A DNA stretch of 64,000 nucleotides from Phycisphaeraceae bacterium (lineage in GTDB: Bacteria; Planctomycetota; Phycisphaerae; Phycisphaerales; Phycisphaeraceae): positions 1 through 64,000 of the forward strand of contig JAJDCU010000069.1 in the NCBI GenBank assembly GCA_029260655.1. Reading direction: 5' to 3'. The notes beneath the pieces are model-generated. The model did not search any database. It saw only the letters and a list, made by a program, of their open reading frames with translations, and was not told the origin of the DNA. Positions 48,142 through 61,500 of the stretch are shown piece after piece; the first letter of the stretch is position 1, and the number at the start of each line of letters is the position of its first letter. A program made the position numbers and the translations under genes.

Positions 48142-48953
48142 GTTTTTATACGCGTCGGATCAAGTAGCTCATCGACCCGGACGAATCGGTAGCCGCGCTC
48201 GCGCAGCGCGTCGATCAAATCACCGAGAAGCCGGTACATCTTGTCTTCACGTTCTCCGCCTAGGTGTAGTAGCAGCAGGTGGCCGTTGAGCCCGTCGGGG
48301 TCGGTCTGTTCACATTCGAGGATGTCTGCAAGGATCTTTCGTGACGGGCGAAACGTCTCATGCCCTTCCGGGGCCCAGTCCCTGTGCGACCCGCTGCCGG
48401 TCGAGAAGTTGAACAGTATGCAGTTGAGATCATGCGCCCAGATAGCGTGCCGGGTGTTGTACCACTCGTACGGCGGGATGAAGTAGATCACTTCCCCCAT
48501 CGGCATCGCGCCGTACCCGCGCAAAGAATCGATGTTTTTGCGCAGGTCGTCCTTGAACTGTTCTTCGGTGACCAGTGTTACCCGCCGGTCATTCCATGGG
48601 GCGTACAGCAGGTGCCCGTGCGAATGTGGCCCGAGGTAGTGGCCCTCGTCCACCATCCTGCGCAGCCACACGCCGTACCCTTGCGCAGCCACATAGCCGC
48701 CGGTCACGAAGAAAGACGCCTTGACACCGTTATCCAAAAGCGTATCGAGGATCAGTTCGGAGCCTTCGCCCTTGTCGCCGCCGGTGAAGATCAGCGCCAA
48801 TTCCTTGCGTGTCCGGTCGCCTCGCGTGACGCCGCCTTGGACGAAGGTCCAGGCCGGGTCGATCGTAAACGGGTCTGACCCGGCGCAGCCGACGCCCGCG
48901 AGCATTGCTACACCGATCATGACCGCCATAAGCTTCCCGTGAATCATTCCCAC
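48129..48953 (-). CDS. Polysaccharide deacetylase family lipoprotein
   Basis: Lipobox MLAGVGC; ELALIFTGGDKGEGSELILDTLLDNGVKASFFVTGGYV...GHYLGPHSHGHLLY. Confidence 0.85.
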   Translation of the reverse strand: MGMIHGKLMAVMIGVAMLAGVGCAGSDPFTIDPAWTFVQGGVTRGDRTRKELALIFTGGDKGEGSELILDTLLDNGVKASFFVTGGYVAAQGYGVWLRRMVDEGHYLGPHSHGHLLYAPWNDRRVTLVTEEQFKDDLRKNIDSLRGYGAMPMGEVIYFIPPYEWYNTRHAIWAHDLNCILFNFSTGSGSHRDWAPEGHETFRPSRKILADILECEQTDPDGLNGHLLLLHLGGEREDKMYRLLGDLIDALRERGYRFVRVDELLDPTRIKTHSP

Positions 48954-50563
48954 ACCTCGATCAGCAATAGCAGCGACACGGTCCCGTCGATGATCGGCTC
49001 GTTGGTGGAGAAGTCTGCGAACAGGTCGTGGTAGACGCCTGCGTCGGATTGGAACCGTGCGAGGGTGTCGTCACCGAAGTCTCCGAACTTCAGCCCGTCG
49101 TTGATGTCCTTGTAGACCGGGCCGTCGACGAGCCCGCCGACGGGCAGGTGCTTTTTCAGTTTCCAGAAAAGGTGATGCGGCTTGCTCGACGCGACGCCGT
49201 CTTCGGGCACGCCGATCACCATCGAGACGCCCCAGGGGTTTCGGCCGAAGATCCAGTCGCGTGCCTCGGCGGCGAGCATGCGGTAGGCCGTGTCGCCGGT
49301 CATCTGTTCGTAGAGCTTCGCCTGTGTGGCGAAGGCGATGACGTCGTTGGTCGAGCACCAGACCAGGGGCGTTCCCAGGCGGTAGGGGTTTTTCTCCGCC
49401 TCGATGCGCAGGCGCTCCAGGCCGTCGCGGTAGTAGGCCGCGAGCCTGGCTTTGGTTGCTTCGTCGGCGTGCGGGTACAGCCGCCAGTGCGCGAGGTTGA
49501 CGTAGGGGAAGAACTCGTAGTGCCCGTGTCGGCCCTTGCCCATCCACCGGCTGGCCCCGGCGGGTTGGGCGAAGCGAAGCGCGTCGTCGAGGTACGCCTT
49601 GTTGCCGGTGGCGATGAAGAGTTCGGTCGCCGCCCACTGCAGGTCGTCGTGGTAGGTGCTTTCGCCGTAGTAGTAGGGGGCTCTGACGGGGACGGACATG
49701 GCGCAGCCGGGCTTATTCTTGGCGAGTTGGTACATCGACCTGGCGGTGTCGAGCTCGCCCGCCAGCGCCATCGCGGCCGCGGCGCGTCCGGCCAGACTGG
49801 CGAGGCCGGATGATTCGTTTTTGTGTTTGGGGCCCTCTGGTTTTCCGGTTGCGCGCCACGCCGAGCGCGGGCCGCCTGGGCCGTGGCCGTAGTCGGACTG
49901 GTCATCGTGCCAGAGGGTGTTCGGTGGCAGGTGATCGCGGTCGTCGCCGATCTGGACGTAGATCGTTTCCGCATCCGGGTGGATCCTGCGCATAAGCTGC
50001 GCACCCCAGTCGGCCTCGTCCTCGTGCCCGGCCAGGTACAGCGCGGCGACGCAGTAGGTCGTGGTGATCATGTGCTTGAGCCGGTCGCCCGCATCGTGCC
50101 AACCGCCGCGCAGGTCCACGCGCTCGCCGGTGATTGTGTCGATCCCGTCTTCCTGGTGGCAACGTTCGCCGGTAACCGGGTTTTCACCACAGCGCTGCAG
50201 TTGCATGAACTCGATCAGCTTCCCGGGCACGCTTTCGTACACATCTTCGCCGATGCCGAACGGCAGGGACTCGACATCTTTGAACACCACACGGTATTTC
50301 CCGGACGTGGCCAGGGCCGAGAAGTTCAGCCGGTAGTTGTGCGCGAACGGCCCCCATGCGCCTTGATCCTCACCGATGTCGGCAGAGAAAGCACCTACCT
50401 GGAACGTTCCCTCAAGCGGCTGAGCGCTTGAGAGTACCGCAATCTTCGGGTCGTCAGGCAGGTAGCCGATCTGGTTGGCCCGGATCCAGACGCTTTCAGC
50501 GCGGGCGGTCGCAGTCAACGATACAGCGAACAGAAAAGTCAGCGTTGCCACAGACAGGCGCAT
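48944..50563 (-). CDS. Glycoside hydrolase family 9-like
   Basis: N-term VWIRANQIGYLPDDPKIAVL (cellulase N-terminal Ig-like) and DLRGGWHDAGDRLKHMITTTYCVAALYLA; GRNPWGVSMVIGV. Confidence 0.9.
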   Translation of the reverse strand: MRLSVATLTFLFAVSLTATARAESVWIRANQIGYLPDDPKIAVLSSAQPLEGTFQVGAFSADIGEDQGAWGPFAHNYRLNFSALATSGKYRVVFKDVESLPFGIGEDVYESVPGKLIEFMQLQRCGENPVTGERCHQEDGIDTITGERVDLRGGWHDAGDRLKHMITTTYCVAALYLAGHEDEADWGAQLMRRIHPDAETIYVQIGDDRDHLPPNTLWHDDQSDYGHGPGGPRSAWRATGKPEGPKHKNESSGLASLAGRAAAAMALAGELDTARSMYQLAKNKPGCAMSVPVRAPYYYGESTYHDDLQWAATELFIATGNKAYLDDALRFAQPAGASRWMGKGRHGHYEFFPYVNLAHWRLYPHADEATKARLAAYYRDGLERLRIEAEKNPYRLGTPLVWCSTNDVIAFATQAKLYEQMTGDTAYRMLAAEARDWIFGRNPWGVSMVIGVPEDGVASSKPHHLFWKLKKHLPVGGLVDGPVYKDINDGLKFGDFGDDTLARFQSDAGVYHDLFADFSTNEPIIDGTVSLLLLIEVWE

Positions 50564-50620
50564 GGATGTGCTCCCTGGACCGGTGTCAGTCCCCGGTGAT
50601 TGTACCGACCGAGGCCGGGG

Positions 50621-51055
50621 TCAGACGTGCGACTCGAACGCGGCCTCGTAGTGTCGCAGTTGGGGTTTTTCACCGGCGGGCAGGTTCACGCCGACGACAT
50701 CGAACCGGATCGGTTGGTTTTGCAGCTTGTAGCGCCTCACGATCTGCGCCGCCAGGGCGGTCAGGCGGCGCTGTTTGTGGTGATCGACGCGGAGTTCGGG
50801 CAGGGCGTTTACATCTTCGGCCGACTTGACCTCGACGATCACGACCGTCCGCTTATCCGGCGCCAAGGCGACGATGTCGATTTCACCAAAACGGTTGCGG
50901 AGGTTGCGCGCCAGCAGGCGGTAGCCTTTGCGTTTGAGCATTTTAGCTGCGGCACGCTCGCCTTTGCTGCCGACGACAGACCGGCTTTGGGCCCACCGCC
51001 GAAACCGGTCGGCGTGTTCCAGCAGGCTTCTGCATGCGCCGCGGAAATTGGCCAC
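50621..51055 (-). CDS. YraN/UPF0102 family nuclease-like protein
   Basis: GSKGERAAAKMLKRKGYRLLARNLRNRFGEIDIVALAPDKRTVVIVEVKSAED. Confidence 0.9.
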   Translation of the reverse strand: MANFRGACRSLLEHADRFRRWAQSRSVVGSKGERAAAKMLKRKGYRLLARNLRNRFGEIDIVALAPDKRTVVIVEVKSAEDVNALPELRVDHHKQRRLTALAAQIVRRYKLQNQPIRFDVVGVNLPAGEKPQLRHYEAAFESHV

Positions 51056-51061
51056 GACCCG

Positions 51062-52096
51062 TTACCGCGCCGCCTGGGCGTAACGGTCCACCGTGATATC
51101 CAGCAGGGTCATGGTCATCTTCTCGATCGAGTTGTAGCTGCCTTGTTCGAACAGCCTGTCGCGGTACCGGGTGGATTGCTCTCGGAACTGCTGCTCGAAC
51201 AACAGCAGGTGGATCTGTACCTGCATCTGCATCAGGGGTTTGCCTTTAGGCTGGTTGATCTGCTGGACGTGGACGAACCACAAACGGTCGGCGACCGGTA
51301 TCGGCCCGGCGGTCTGGCCGGCGTCGAGCTTAAGCGTGGCGGCGTTGACCTTCGGGTCGGCGAAGAGCTGGTCCCCGGCCATCTCGCCCATCAACCCGCC
51401 GGTGTCAGGCCTGAAAAGGTTCACATCGTCCGCCGCGGCCTCTGTGAACGGCATCCCGCTATCCAACAGCGTGCGGATGTGCTCGGCCTCTTCGTCGGAG
51501 TCGACCTGGATCACGCAGACCGTCCGCGTGGCGGGGGGGTTGAACTGGTCGTTGTGTTCTAAGTAGTAGCGTTTGACGTCTTTGCGCGTGACGTTGACCA
51601 TGGGGTAGAGCTTCTGGCGCATGTAGCGTTCGACGACGGCCGTCTGCCGCCACTGCTCGAGGGTCTGGTCCAGGTTCAGCCCGGTCTTCTGGATGAGGTT
51701 GGCCTGGGCGAGGGCGGGCGAGCCCTGGCCGTATTCCCGCAGGAGGTTCTCCCGCTGGCCCGCCATCGCGCCTGCCAACCCGCGGCGCTCCTGCTCTGAG
51801 AGGTCGCGCTGGGCCTCGCCGTAGATCAGCGCGTCGGTGACCATGCCGTTGAGCCTGGAGGCGATCAGCACCGCGGCGCGTTTGCGGAAGACGTCTCGCG
51901 GCAGCTCCCTGCCCAGGGCGGCCAGTTGCTCCTGGATCGGCTCCAGCACGACGTTGGTGTAGATCGCCTGGCCGTTGACCTGCCCGACCATGCCGTCGAC
52001 GTTGTAGGCCTTGGACCAGACGACCCCCGGCCACGCCCAGACGGAGATCGCCAGTATCCATACCCAACCGGGTCGATTAAGCGGCTTGAAGTTCAT
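51062..52096 (-). CDS. SurA/parvulin-type (PpiC) peptidyl-prolyl isomerase-like exported protein
   Basis: Signal peptide; VNGQAIYTNVVLEPI...; EEAEHIRTLLDSGMPFTEAAADDVNLFRPDTGGLMGEMAGDQL PpiC-like. Confidence 0.75.
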   Translation of the reverse strand: MNFKPLNRPGWVWILAISVWAWPGVVWSKAYNVDGMVGQVNGQAIYTNVVLEPIQEQLAALGRELPRDVFRKRAAVLIASRLNGMVTDALIYGEAQRDLSEQERRGLAGAMAGQRENLLREYGQGSPALAQANLIQKTGLNLDQTLEQWRQTAVVERYMRQKLYPMVNVTRKDVKRYYLEHNDQFNPPATRTVCVIQVDSDEEAEHIRTLLDSGMPFTEAAADDVNLFRPDTGGLMGEMAGDQLFADPKVNAATLKLDAGQTAGPIPVADRLWFVHVQQINQPKGKPLMQMQVQIHLLLFEQQFREQSTRYRDRLFEQGSYNSIEKMTMTLLDITVDRYAQAAR

Positions 52097-52529
52097 GCGT
52101 GCAGTGTAAAGTCCACGGTTTGGCCGAGCAATGACAGCTACTGACGGCCGCGTGGGTCGTCTTGGCTCATACATCTATCCCCAGGTCTTCGACCCGTCTC
52201 AGCGATCTATAGAAGACTTGATCCAGGCTGTGTCTGAGGACCAGCTCGCGAATCATGCGGTGGGTTCGGGCAGGGCGAATTGTCATATAAAGCATGTCAA
52301 TAACAATGCATATAGATTCGCATCGGTCGGTGTCTCGGGTGATCTGTCGGCACCGGTCGTGCGTGATGGTTTCTGCCGGGTCGTCGTAGATCAAGAACCG
52401 GATGGCGTGTCTAGCGAAGGTGGATGACGGCCGGTGGTGTGGGTGGATGAGGCTTAGTTGTGCTGTGGTAAGCGGTAAGTCAGACGGGCTAGCCTCGCCC
52501 GCGTGTGTGGTTTTTTCCAGTGCCCATGT

Positions 52530-52615
52530 CTGACAGGTCGAAAAGTTAGCGACGGCGCTGTGTTCGCGGGTTTTCCGCGTGGAAAATCTGATCGATCACC
52601 TGTCGCTTTTGTCAG
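52530..52615 (+). promoter_or_regulatory. Structured leader/regulatory hairpin upstream of the ACIII operon
   Basis: CTGAC..AAAA..GCGAC (52530-52553) pairs with GTCGC.TTTT.GTCAG (52602-52615); apical TTTTCC-gcgt-GGAAAA (52571-52586). Confidence 0.45.
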
Positions 52616-52732
52616 CGGGCGGACACTTGGTTATTGTTTCGCATCAAGAGACCCTCGGTGCCTTTGGCCGGGGGGATGGACCGGTGTAAGGACACGACCG
52701 GGCAGACACAAGACGGACCCTGTAATCTCGCT

Positions 52733-53424
52733 ATGGCTAACGAGCAGACCCAGCCGAACAAATTTGTATTTCCGAAGTGGGCGAATTATTTGCTGCCGGC
52801 GATCGTTCTCAGCGTCGTCGGGGGCGGGTTGTTGGTGCCGGTGGTCGTTGGGCTGGGTTTGTCCGCGAACACCCTGAACGTGGGGTATGCCCCCGTGCAG
52901 CCCGTGCCGTACAGCCACGCCATGCACGTCGGCGAGCTAGGCATGGACTGCCGGTACTGCCACACCACGGTCGATGACGCCTCGTTTGCGGCGATCCCCC
53001 CGACACAGACCTGCATGAACTGCCACGCGACCGTCCGGGCCGACAGCCCCCGGCTCGCGCCGCTCGTCGAGAGCTATGAGACCGGCCAGCCAGTTAGCTG
53101 GGTCAAGGTCCACGACCTGCCCGACTACGTCTACTTCAATCACTCGGCCCACGTGAACAAGGGCGTGAGCTGCGTCAGTTGCCACGGCCGGGTCGACAAA
53201 ATGGAAGTCGTGCAGCAGATGAAGCCGCTGAGCATGGCCTGGTGCCTGGATTGCCACCGGACCCCGCAGAAACACCTGCGTCCGCTAGACAAGGTCACCG
53301 ACCTGGCGTGGACCCCCGCTCAGCTCAGCGGAGAAACACCCGCGCAGGCTCAGCTACGGATCGGTTTGGAACAGAAAAAAGCGCTACAGATCAACGACAC
53401 GGCCTTTATGACGAGTTGCTCCAC

Positions 53425-53437
<13 letters not shown>
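52733..53437 (+). CDS. actA: Alternative complex III multiheme cytochrome c subunit ActA
   Basis: Five CxxCH motifs (CRYCH, CMNCH, CVSCH, CLDCH, CSTCH) after one TM anchor; first gene of the ACIII cluster. Confidence 0.92.
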
Positions 53438-56619
<3,182 letters not shown>

Positions 56620-56622
56620 ACC

Positions 56623-58113
56623 ATGGCGACGATCACTACCCAACACGAGATGGACCGGCCGTTGGTCGACAATACGATCGACGACCCCACACAGCGCGCG
56701 CAGCTGGTCCTGGGCGGCAACGACTTCACCACCGTGACCGACAAGGTCACCGGCATCGCCGCGGGCAAGCCCCCGATCGGCTGGTGGATCGCGTTCGCGC
56801 TCGCCCTGAGTCTGCTGACCATGCTCGGGGCCCTGATCGGTTACCTGTTCACGACCGGGGTGGGCGTGTGGGGCAACAACCAGCCGGTGAGCTGGGGCTT
56901 CCCGATCATCAACTTCGTGTTCTGGGTCGGCATCGGCCACGCGGGGACGCTGATCTCGGCGATCCTGTTCCTGTTCAGGCAGAACTGGCGTACCGCGATC
57001 AACCGCTTCGCCGAGGCCATGACGATCTTCGCCGTCATGTGCGCCGGGCTGTTCCCGGGGATCCACGTCGGCCGGCCCTGGCTGGCGTACTGGCTTGCGC
57101 CGGTCCCCAACCAGATGGGGATGTGGCCTCAGTTCCGTTCGCCGCTTCTGTGGGACGTCTTTGCCGTCGGCACCTACGCGACCGTGTCGCTGTTGTTCTG
57201 GTACGTCGGGATGGTCCCGGACCTGGCGACCCTCCGCGACCGCTGCAAGAACAAGTACGGTCAGATGGCCTATGGCCTATTCAGCCTCGGGTGGACAGGG
57301 TCCAGCCGGCACTGGCACCGATACGAGAAGGCCTACCTGCTGCTGGCCGCCTTGGCGACCCCGCTGGTGCTCTCGGTCCACTCGGTCGTGTCCTTCGACT
57401 TCGCCGTCGCACAACTCCCGGGTTGGCACACCACGATCTTCCCGCCCTACTTCGTCGCCGGGGCGATCTACGGCGGGTTCGCGATGGTCATCACCCTCGC
57501 CGTCCCCGCACGCTACATTCTGGGCCTAAGAGATCTGATCACCGACCGGCACATCGAGAACTGCTGCAAGGTCATGCTCGGGACCGGGATGATCGTCGCC
57601 TACGCCTACTCCATCGAGTTCTTCGTCGCCTGGTACTCCGGGCACCACTACGAGAAGTACGCCTTCCTGAACCGCGCGCTTGGGCCCTACCAGTGGGCGT
57701 ATGGCACGATGATCTTCTGCAACATCATCGGCCCGCAGATCCTCTGGTTCAAGTGGTGTCGGCGGAACGTCTTTACCATCATGTTCGCCGCGATGTGCGT
57801 GAATGTGGGGATGTGGTTCGAGCGGTTCGTGATCGTCGTGACCAGCCTGCACCGGGACTTCCTGCCGTCGAGCTGGGCCATGTTCAAGCCGACCTGGGTC
57901 GACATCGGGATGCTGGTCGGGTCGTTCGGGCTGTTCTTCACGTTCTTCCTGCTGTTCTGCAAGTTCCTGCCGGTGATCGCGATGGCGGAGATCAAGACCG
58001 TGATGCCCCAGGCCCACGACATCGTGCACGAGCCCGGCGAGCCTTACAACCCCGACGAAGACCAGGCCGACTACCGCCCCGACCACCCGATCACCGACAG
58101 GGAGGGCCGTTAG
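56623..58113 (+). CDS. actC: ACIII ActC, NrfD-like quinol-interacting membrane subunit
   Basis: Polytopic; [42 protein letters not shown]...[10 protein letters not shown]. Confidence 0.93.
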   Translation: MATITTQHEMDRPLVDNTIDDPTQRAQLVLGGNDFTTVTDKVTGIAAGKPPIGWWIAFALALSLLTMLGALIGYLFTTGVGVWGNNQPVSWGFPIINFVFWVGIGHAGTLISAILFLFRQNWRTAINRFAEAMTIFAVMCAGLFPGIHVGRPWLAYWLAPVPNQMGMWPQFRSPLLWDVFAVGTYATVSLLFWYVGMVPDLATLRDRCKNKYGQMAYGLFSLGWTGSSRHWHRYEKAYLLLAALATPLVLSVHSVVSFDFAVAQLPGWHTTIFPPYFVAGAIYGGFAMVITLAVPARYILGLRDLITDRHIENCCKVMLGTGMIVAYAYSIEFFVAWYSGHHYEKYAFLNRALGPYQWAYGTMIFCNIIGPQILWFKWCRRNVFTIMFAAMCVNVGMWFERFVIVVTSLHRDFLPSSWAMFKPTWVDIGMLVGSFGLFFTFFLLFCKFLPVIAMAEIKTVMPQAHDIVHEPGEPYNPDEDQADYRPDHPITDREGR

Positions 58114-58731
58114 ATGGCACAGGACCCGTCCACGATCGAATCGGCCACCGGCAGCGAGCAAATTCTGCACGGGGTCATCGCCGAGTTCGAGACGGTCAAC
58201 GACGTCATGCACGCCGCGAAGAAGACCCGCGATGAGGGCTTCAAGCACTGGGATGTGCACAGCCCGTTCCCGATCCACGGGATCGACGCCGCGATCGGGA
58301 TCCGCCCGACGATCCTGCCTTGGATCGTGCTGATCTGCGGGCTTACCGGGATGTGCGCCGGGCTGGTGCTGGCGATCGGGACGATGGCGACGGACTTCGA
58401 CGTGCCGGGCCTGCCCGGCGCGGCCGCGCCGATCCACGGGTACACCTTCATGATCTCCGGCAAGCCGTTTAACAGCCTCCCGGCATACATCCCGGTTGTG
58501 TTCGAGTTGACGATCCTGCTGTCCGCGTTCGGCGCGGTGTTCGGGATGCTTCTGCTCAACCGCCTGCCCAAGCTGTACAACCCGCTATTAAAAAGCGTGA
58601 ACTTCAGACGCTCGACCGCGGACCGATTCTTCATCGAAGTCCAGGCCCGCGATCGGCGGTTCGATCAGGATAAGACCGCCAAGTTCCTTGAGGGGCTGGG
58701 CGCTGTTTCGGTCGAGTTGATCGAGGACTGA
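58114..58731 (+). CDS. actD: ACIII ActD membrane subunit
   Basis: HGVIAEFETVNDVMHAAKKTRDEGFKHWDVHSPFPIHGIDAAIGIRPTILPWIVLICGLTG; follows actC with no gap. Confidence 0.92.
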   Translation: MAQDPSTIESATGSEQILHGVIAEFETVNDVMHAAKKTRDEGFKHWDVHSPFPIHGIDAAIGIRPTILPWIVLICGLTGMCAGLVLAIGTMATDFDVPGLPGAAAPIHGYTFMISGKPFNSLPAYIPVVFELTILLSAFGAVFGMLLLNRLPKLYNPLLKSVNFRRSTADRFFIEVQARDRRFDQDKTAKFLEGLGAVSVELIED

Positions 58732-58815
58732 CAAGACCCAAGCCCGGTGGATCGGCCGTAGCGCCGACGCCCGGCTGACCGAGCCCGACTGGTTAGATGT
58801 AAGCGTGAGAGACCG

Positions 58816-59550
58816 ATGCTCAAGAGGATCACCGAAGACCTGAAACTGCCCGCCCCGCCGTTCTGGCTGATTGCTGGGCTGCTGATCTTGCTGAGCCTGC
58901 ACCTGGTGCCGCTGGCGTTGATCGCCCGGGCACGGGTCTCTTCGTCGACCAAGCCCCGCCCGCACATGATTCTGGACATGGACAAGCAGGCCAAGCTCAA
59001 GGCCCAGCGTGCATCCTCGATCTTTGCCGACGGCCGGGCGATGCGTCCGCCGGTGCCCGGCACGGTCGCCTGGGGGCCTGGCGCTAATACCCCTGACGCC
59101 GACCACCTCGCCGAAGACGACCACTACTTCCGCGGGTACAAGCTGGTGAAGAGCCCGGCTGGCGGAGGGACGGACATCGAATATTTCCAGGGCTTCCCCG
59201 ACCGCGTGACGGTCGACGAGGCGCTTCTCCTGCGTGGCCAACGCAAGTTCAATACCTACTGCTTCCCCTGCCACGGGTACGGCGGGCAGGGCGACGGCCC
59301 GATCCATCAGCGAGCGCTTAAGATCGGCGCCGGCACGACCGGGTGGGTCCCGCCAAGTGACCTGACCGATGCCGAACGCGCCGCCCGGCCGGAGGGGCAT
59401 CTGTTTAACTCGATCACCAACGGCATCCGTAACATGGCCGGGTACGGCAGGCAGATCCCGGTCCAGGACCGCTGGGCGATCGTCGCGTATCTGCGGGCAT
59501 TGCAGCTACGTCAAAACGCGCCGCCGGAGTTGGCCGGCGAGATCCAGTAA
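58816..59550 (+). CDS. actE: ACIII ActE monoheme cytochrome c subunit
   Basis: RGQRKFNTYCFPCHGYGGQGDGPIHQRAL (CFPCH) and GYGRQIPVQDRWAIVAYLRALQ. Confidence 0.92.
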   Translation: MLKRITEDLKLPAPPFWLIAGLLILLSLHLVPLALIARARVSSSTKPRPHMILDMDKQAKLKAQRASSIFADGRAMRPPVPGTVAWGPGANTPDADHLAEDDHYFRGYKLVKSPAGGGTDIEYFQGFPDRVTVDEALLLRGQRKFNTYCFPCHGYGGQGDGPIHQRALKIGAGTTGWVPPSDLTDAERAARPEGHLFNSITNGIRNMAGYGRQIPVQDRWAIVAYLRALQLRQNAPPELAGEIQ

Positions 59551-59639
59551 GTAAGCGTAAACCGGCCCCGCGCCCAACGGCGGGTGGGGCGACGAAACGA
59601 GACGAGACCAGACTTCAACATATACCGGAGCGATACACC

Positions 59640-61076
59640 TTGGCTCACCATCCAGAGCCCCAACTCAAAGACGCCGACAGACGCCGACTGGGCGCAGGCG
59701 CGCGGTCGTTCGGCTGGACGGCGATCGTCGTCGGTGTGGTCGCGCTGATCGCCGCGGCGCTATTGGCGAAGATGGGCGATGGCGGCCTGGAGCGGTTCGG
59801 GTTCGCCTATGTCCTGAATTACGCCTACTTCCTGAGCATCTCGCTGGGCGCGTTGTGCATCGTCCTGGTGACGCACATCTTCCGAGCTAGCTGGGTCGTG
59901 GTGATCCGCCGGATCGCCGAGGTGATGGCTGCGAACATGCCGGTCATGGCTGTGCTGTTCATCCCCATCCTGCTGTACGTCCTGATGGGCGACGGGATGC
60001 TGTACCCCTGGGCGGCGAAGAAGTTCGATAACCCGTCGGCTGGTGGGCATCACGCATCGGTTGAAACCCACGAAACACAAATCGTCACCGTCTCGACTGA
60101 GCCCGCTGCCGAAGAACACGGCGGGCATCAAGCGGCCCACGCCGTCGAAGGTGATGCGGCCCACGCCGAAGTTGGACTGGCCGCGTCGCGCGATGCCCAC
60201 CACGGGGAACTGGTCGACGTGCTGGTCCCCGGCAAACGGCCCTACCTCACACGCTCGTTTTTCACCGCACGCTGGGTGTTCTACCTTGTTCTCTGGTCCG
60301 GGCTTGGGCTTTTCTTCCTCAAGACCTCGACCGCCCAGGAGTCCGGCGGCGATAAGGCGAAGCTGACCCGCAAGATGGAGGTGCTGGCTGCGCCCGGGAC
60401 GCTGCTGTTTGCCCTGACCATCACGTTTGCGGCGTTTGACCTGGTCATGTCGCTGGACCCGGTATGGTTCTCGACGATGTGGGGCGTGTACTTCTTCGCC
60501 GGTTCGATGATGGGGGCGTTTGCGACGCTGATCCTGGCGTTGATGGCCCTGCAACGGTTTGGTTACGTTCCCAGCGTCTCGGCCGAGCACTACCACGACC
60601 TGGGCAAGCTGCTGTTCACGTTCGTGTTCTTCTGGGGCTACATCGCGTTCAGCCAGTTCATGCTAATCTGGTACGCCAACCTGCCGGAGACCAACTACTG
60701 GTTCGAGCTGCGTGGGATCACCTCAGAGGCCGGCTCGCCTTACATCGCCGGGTGGACCTGTGTCGCCTGGGTATTGTTGTTCGGGCACCTGCTGATCCCG
60801 TTTGCGGGTCTTTTATCGCGTTGGATCAAGCGTAGCCGGAAGCTGCTGGCTTTCTGGGCGATCTGGCTGCTGGTGATGCACTGGGTGGATCACTGGTGGG
60901 TCGTGATGCCCCACTACGCCAGCCCGGCTGTGACGTTTGGGCCCGTCGAGGTGCTTTGCCTGATCGGCGTCGGCGGTGTGGCGATCGGCGGCGCGGTGTT
61001 GTGTGCGACCCGGCAGGGGCTGATCGCCGCGGGCGACCCCAGGCTTGGCGAGTCGTTGTCGTACGGCAACATCTAA
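59640..61076 (+). CDS. actF: ACIII ActF, NrfD-like membrane subunit
   Basis: Polytopic; NMPVMAVLFIPILLYV...YLTRSFFTARWVFYLVLWSGLGLFFLKTS; TTG start; position after actE. Confidence 0.9.
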   Translation: MAHHPEPQLKDADRRRLGAGARSFGWTAIVVGVVALIAAALLAKMGDGGLERFGFAYVLNYAYFLSISLGALCIVLVTHIFRASWVVVIRRIAEVMAANMPVMAVLFIPILLYVLMGDGMLYPWAAKKFDNPSAGGHHASVETHETQIVTVSTEPAAEEHGGHQAAHAVEGDAAHAEVGLAASRDAHHGELVDVLVPGKRPYLTRSFFTARWVFYLVLWSGLGLFFLKTSTAQESGGDKAKLTRKMEVLAAPGTLLFALTITFAAFDLVMSLDPVWFSTMWGVYFFAGSMMGAFATLILALMALQRFGYVPSVSAEHYHDLGKLLFTFVFFWGYIAFSQFMLIWYANLPETNYWFELRGITSEAGSPYIAGWTCVAWVLLFGHLLIPFAGLLSRWIKRSRKLLAFWAIWLLVMHWVDHWWVVMPHYASPAVTFGPVEVLCLIGVGGVAIGGAVLCATRQGLIAAGDPRLGESLSYGNI

Positions 61077-61089
61077 AGGATCAAGACCG

Positions 61090-61404
61090 ATGGCTTCTGG
61101 CTCTCACGATATCAACGTCAAGCTCCTGGCCCTGATGGGCGTGCTCAGCGCGATCCTGGTTTACGCCCTGATCATCTCGACCCAGGCCTGGTTCAGGTAC
61201 GAGTTCCAGCAGGAGTACGACCGCAAGTTCGTCCAGACCCCGTTCGCCGAGCTGGTGGAGTTGAAACAGACACAGTTGGACGCGCTCAACGCGCCGGCGC
61301 ACCACGCCGACCCGATAGAGCGCGACCGTGTGGTCATCCCGATAGACGATGCGATCCGGGGCGTGGTGGCGAAGTACGGCCGGCATAGCGGCGCGGGGCA
61401 GTAA
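61090..61404 (+). CDS. Small membrane-anchored protein in the ACIII cluster
   Basis: One TM (LLALMGVLSAILVYALIIST) and a soluble C-terminus; tightly packed between actF and SCO gene. Confidence 0.7.
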   Translation: MASGSHDINVKLLALMGVLSAILVYALIISTQAWFRYEFQQEYDRKFVQTPFAELVELKQTQLDALNAPAHHADPIERDRVVIPIDDAIRGVVAKYGRHSGAGQ

Positions 61405-61500
61405 TACAGATACCCGCCACGGCTAAGGTGCCGGAATAGGCGGGTGAGGCAATAAACAGTGCGACGGTGGCCAGGCGGGCGACCCCGTACAAGGTGAATC

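Noticed and set aside
52167-52394. 75-aa minus ORF (MIYDDPAETITHDRC...)
   Set aside because: Composition is not absurd and it could be a decayed gene, but no RBS, domain or homology evidence can be seen.
56784-58235. 483-aa plus-strand ORF overlapping actC
   Set aside because: Alternative-frame artefact (Arg/Pro-rich); the overlapping frame encodes conserved ActC.
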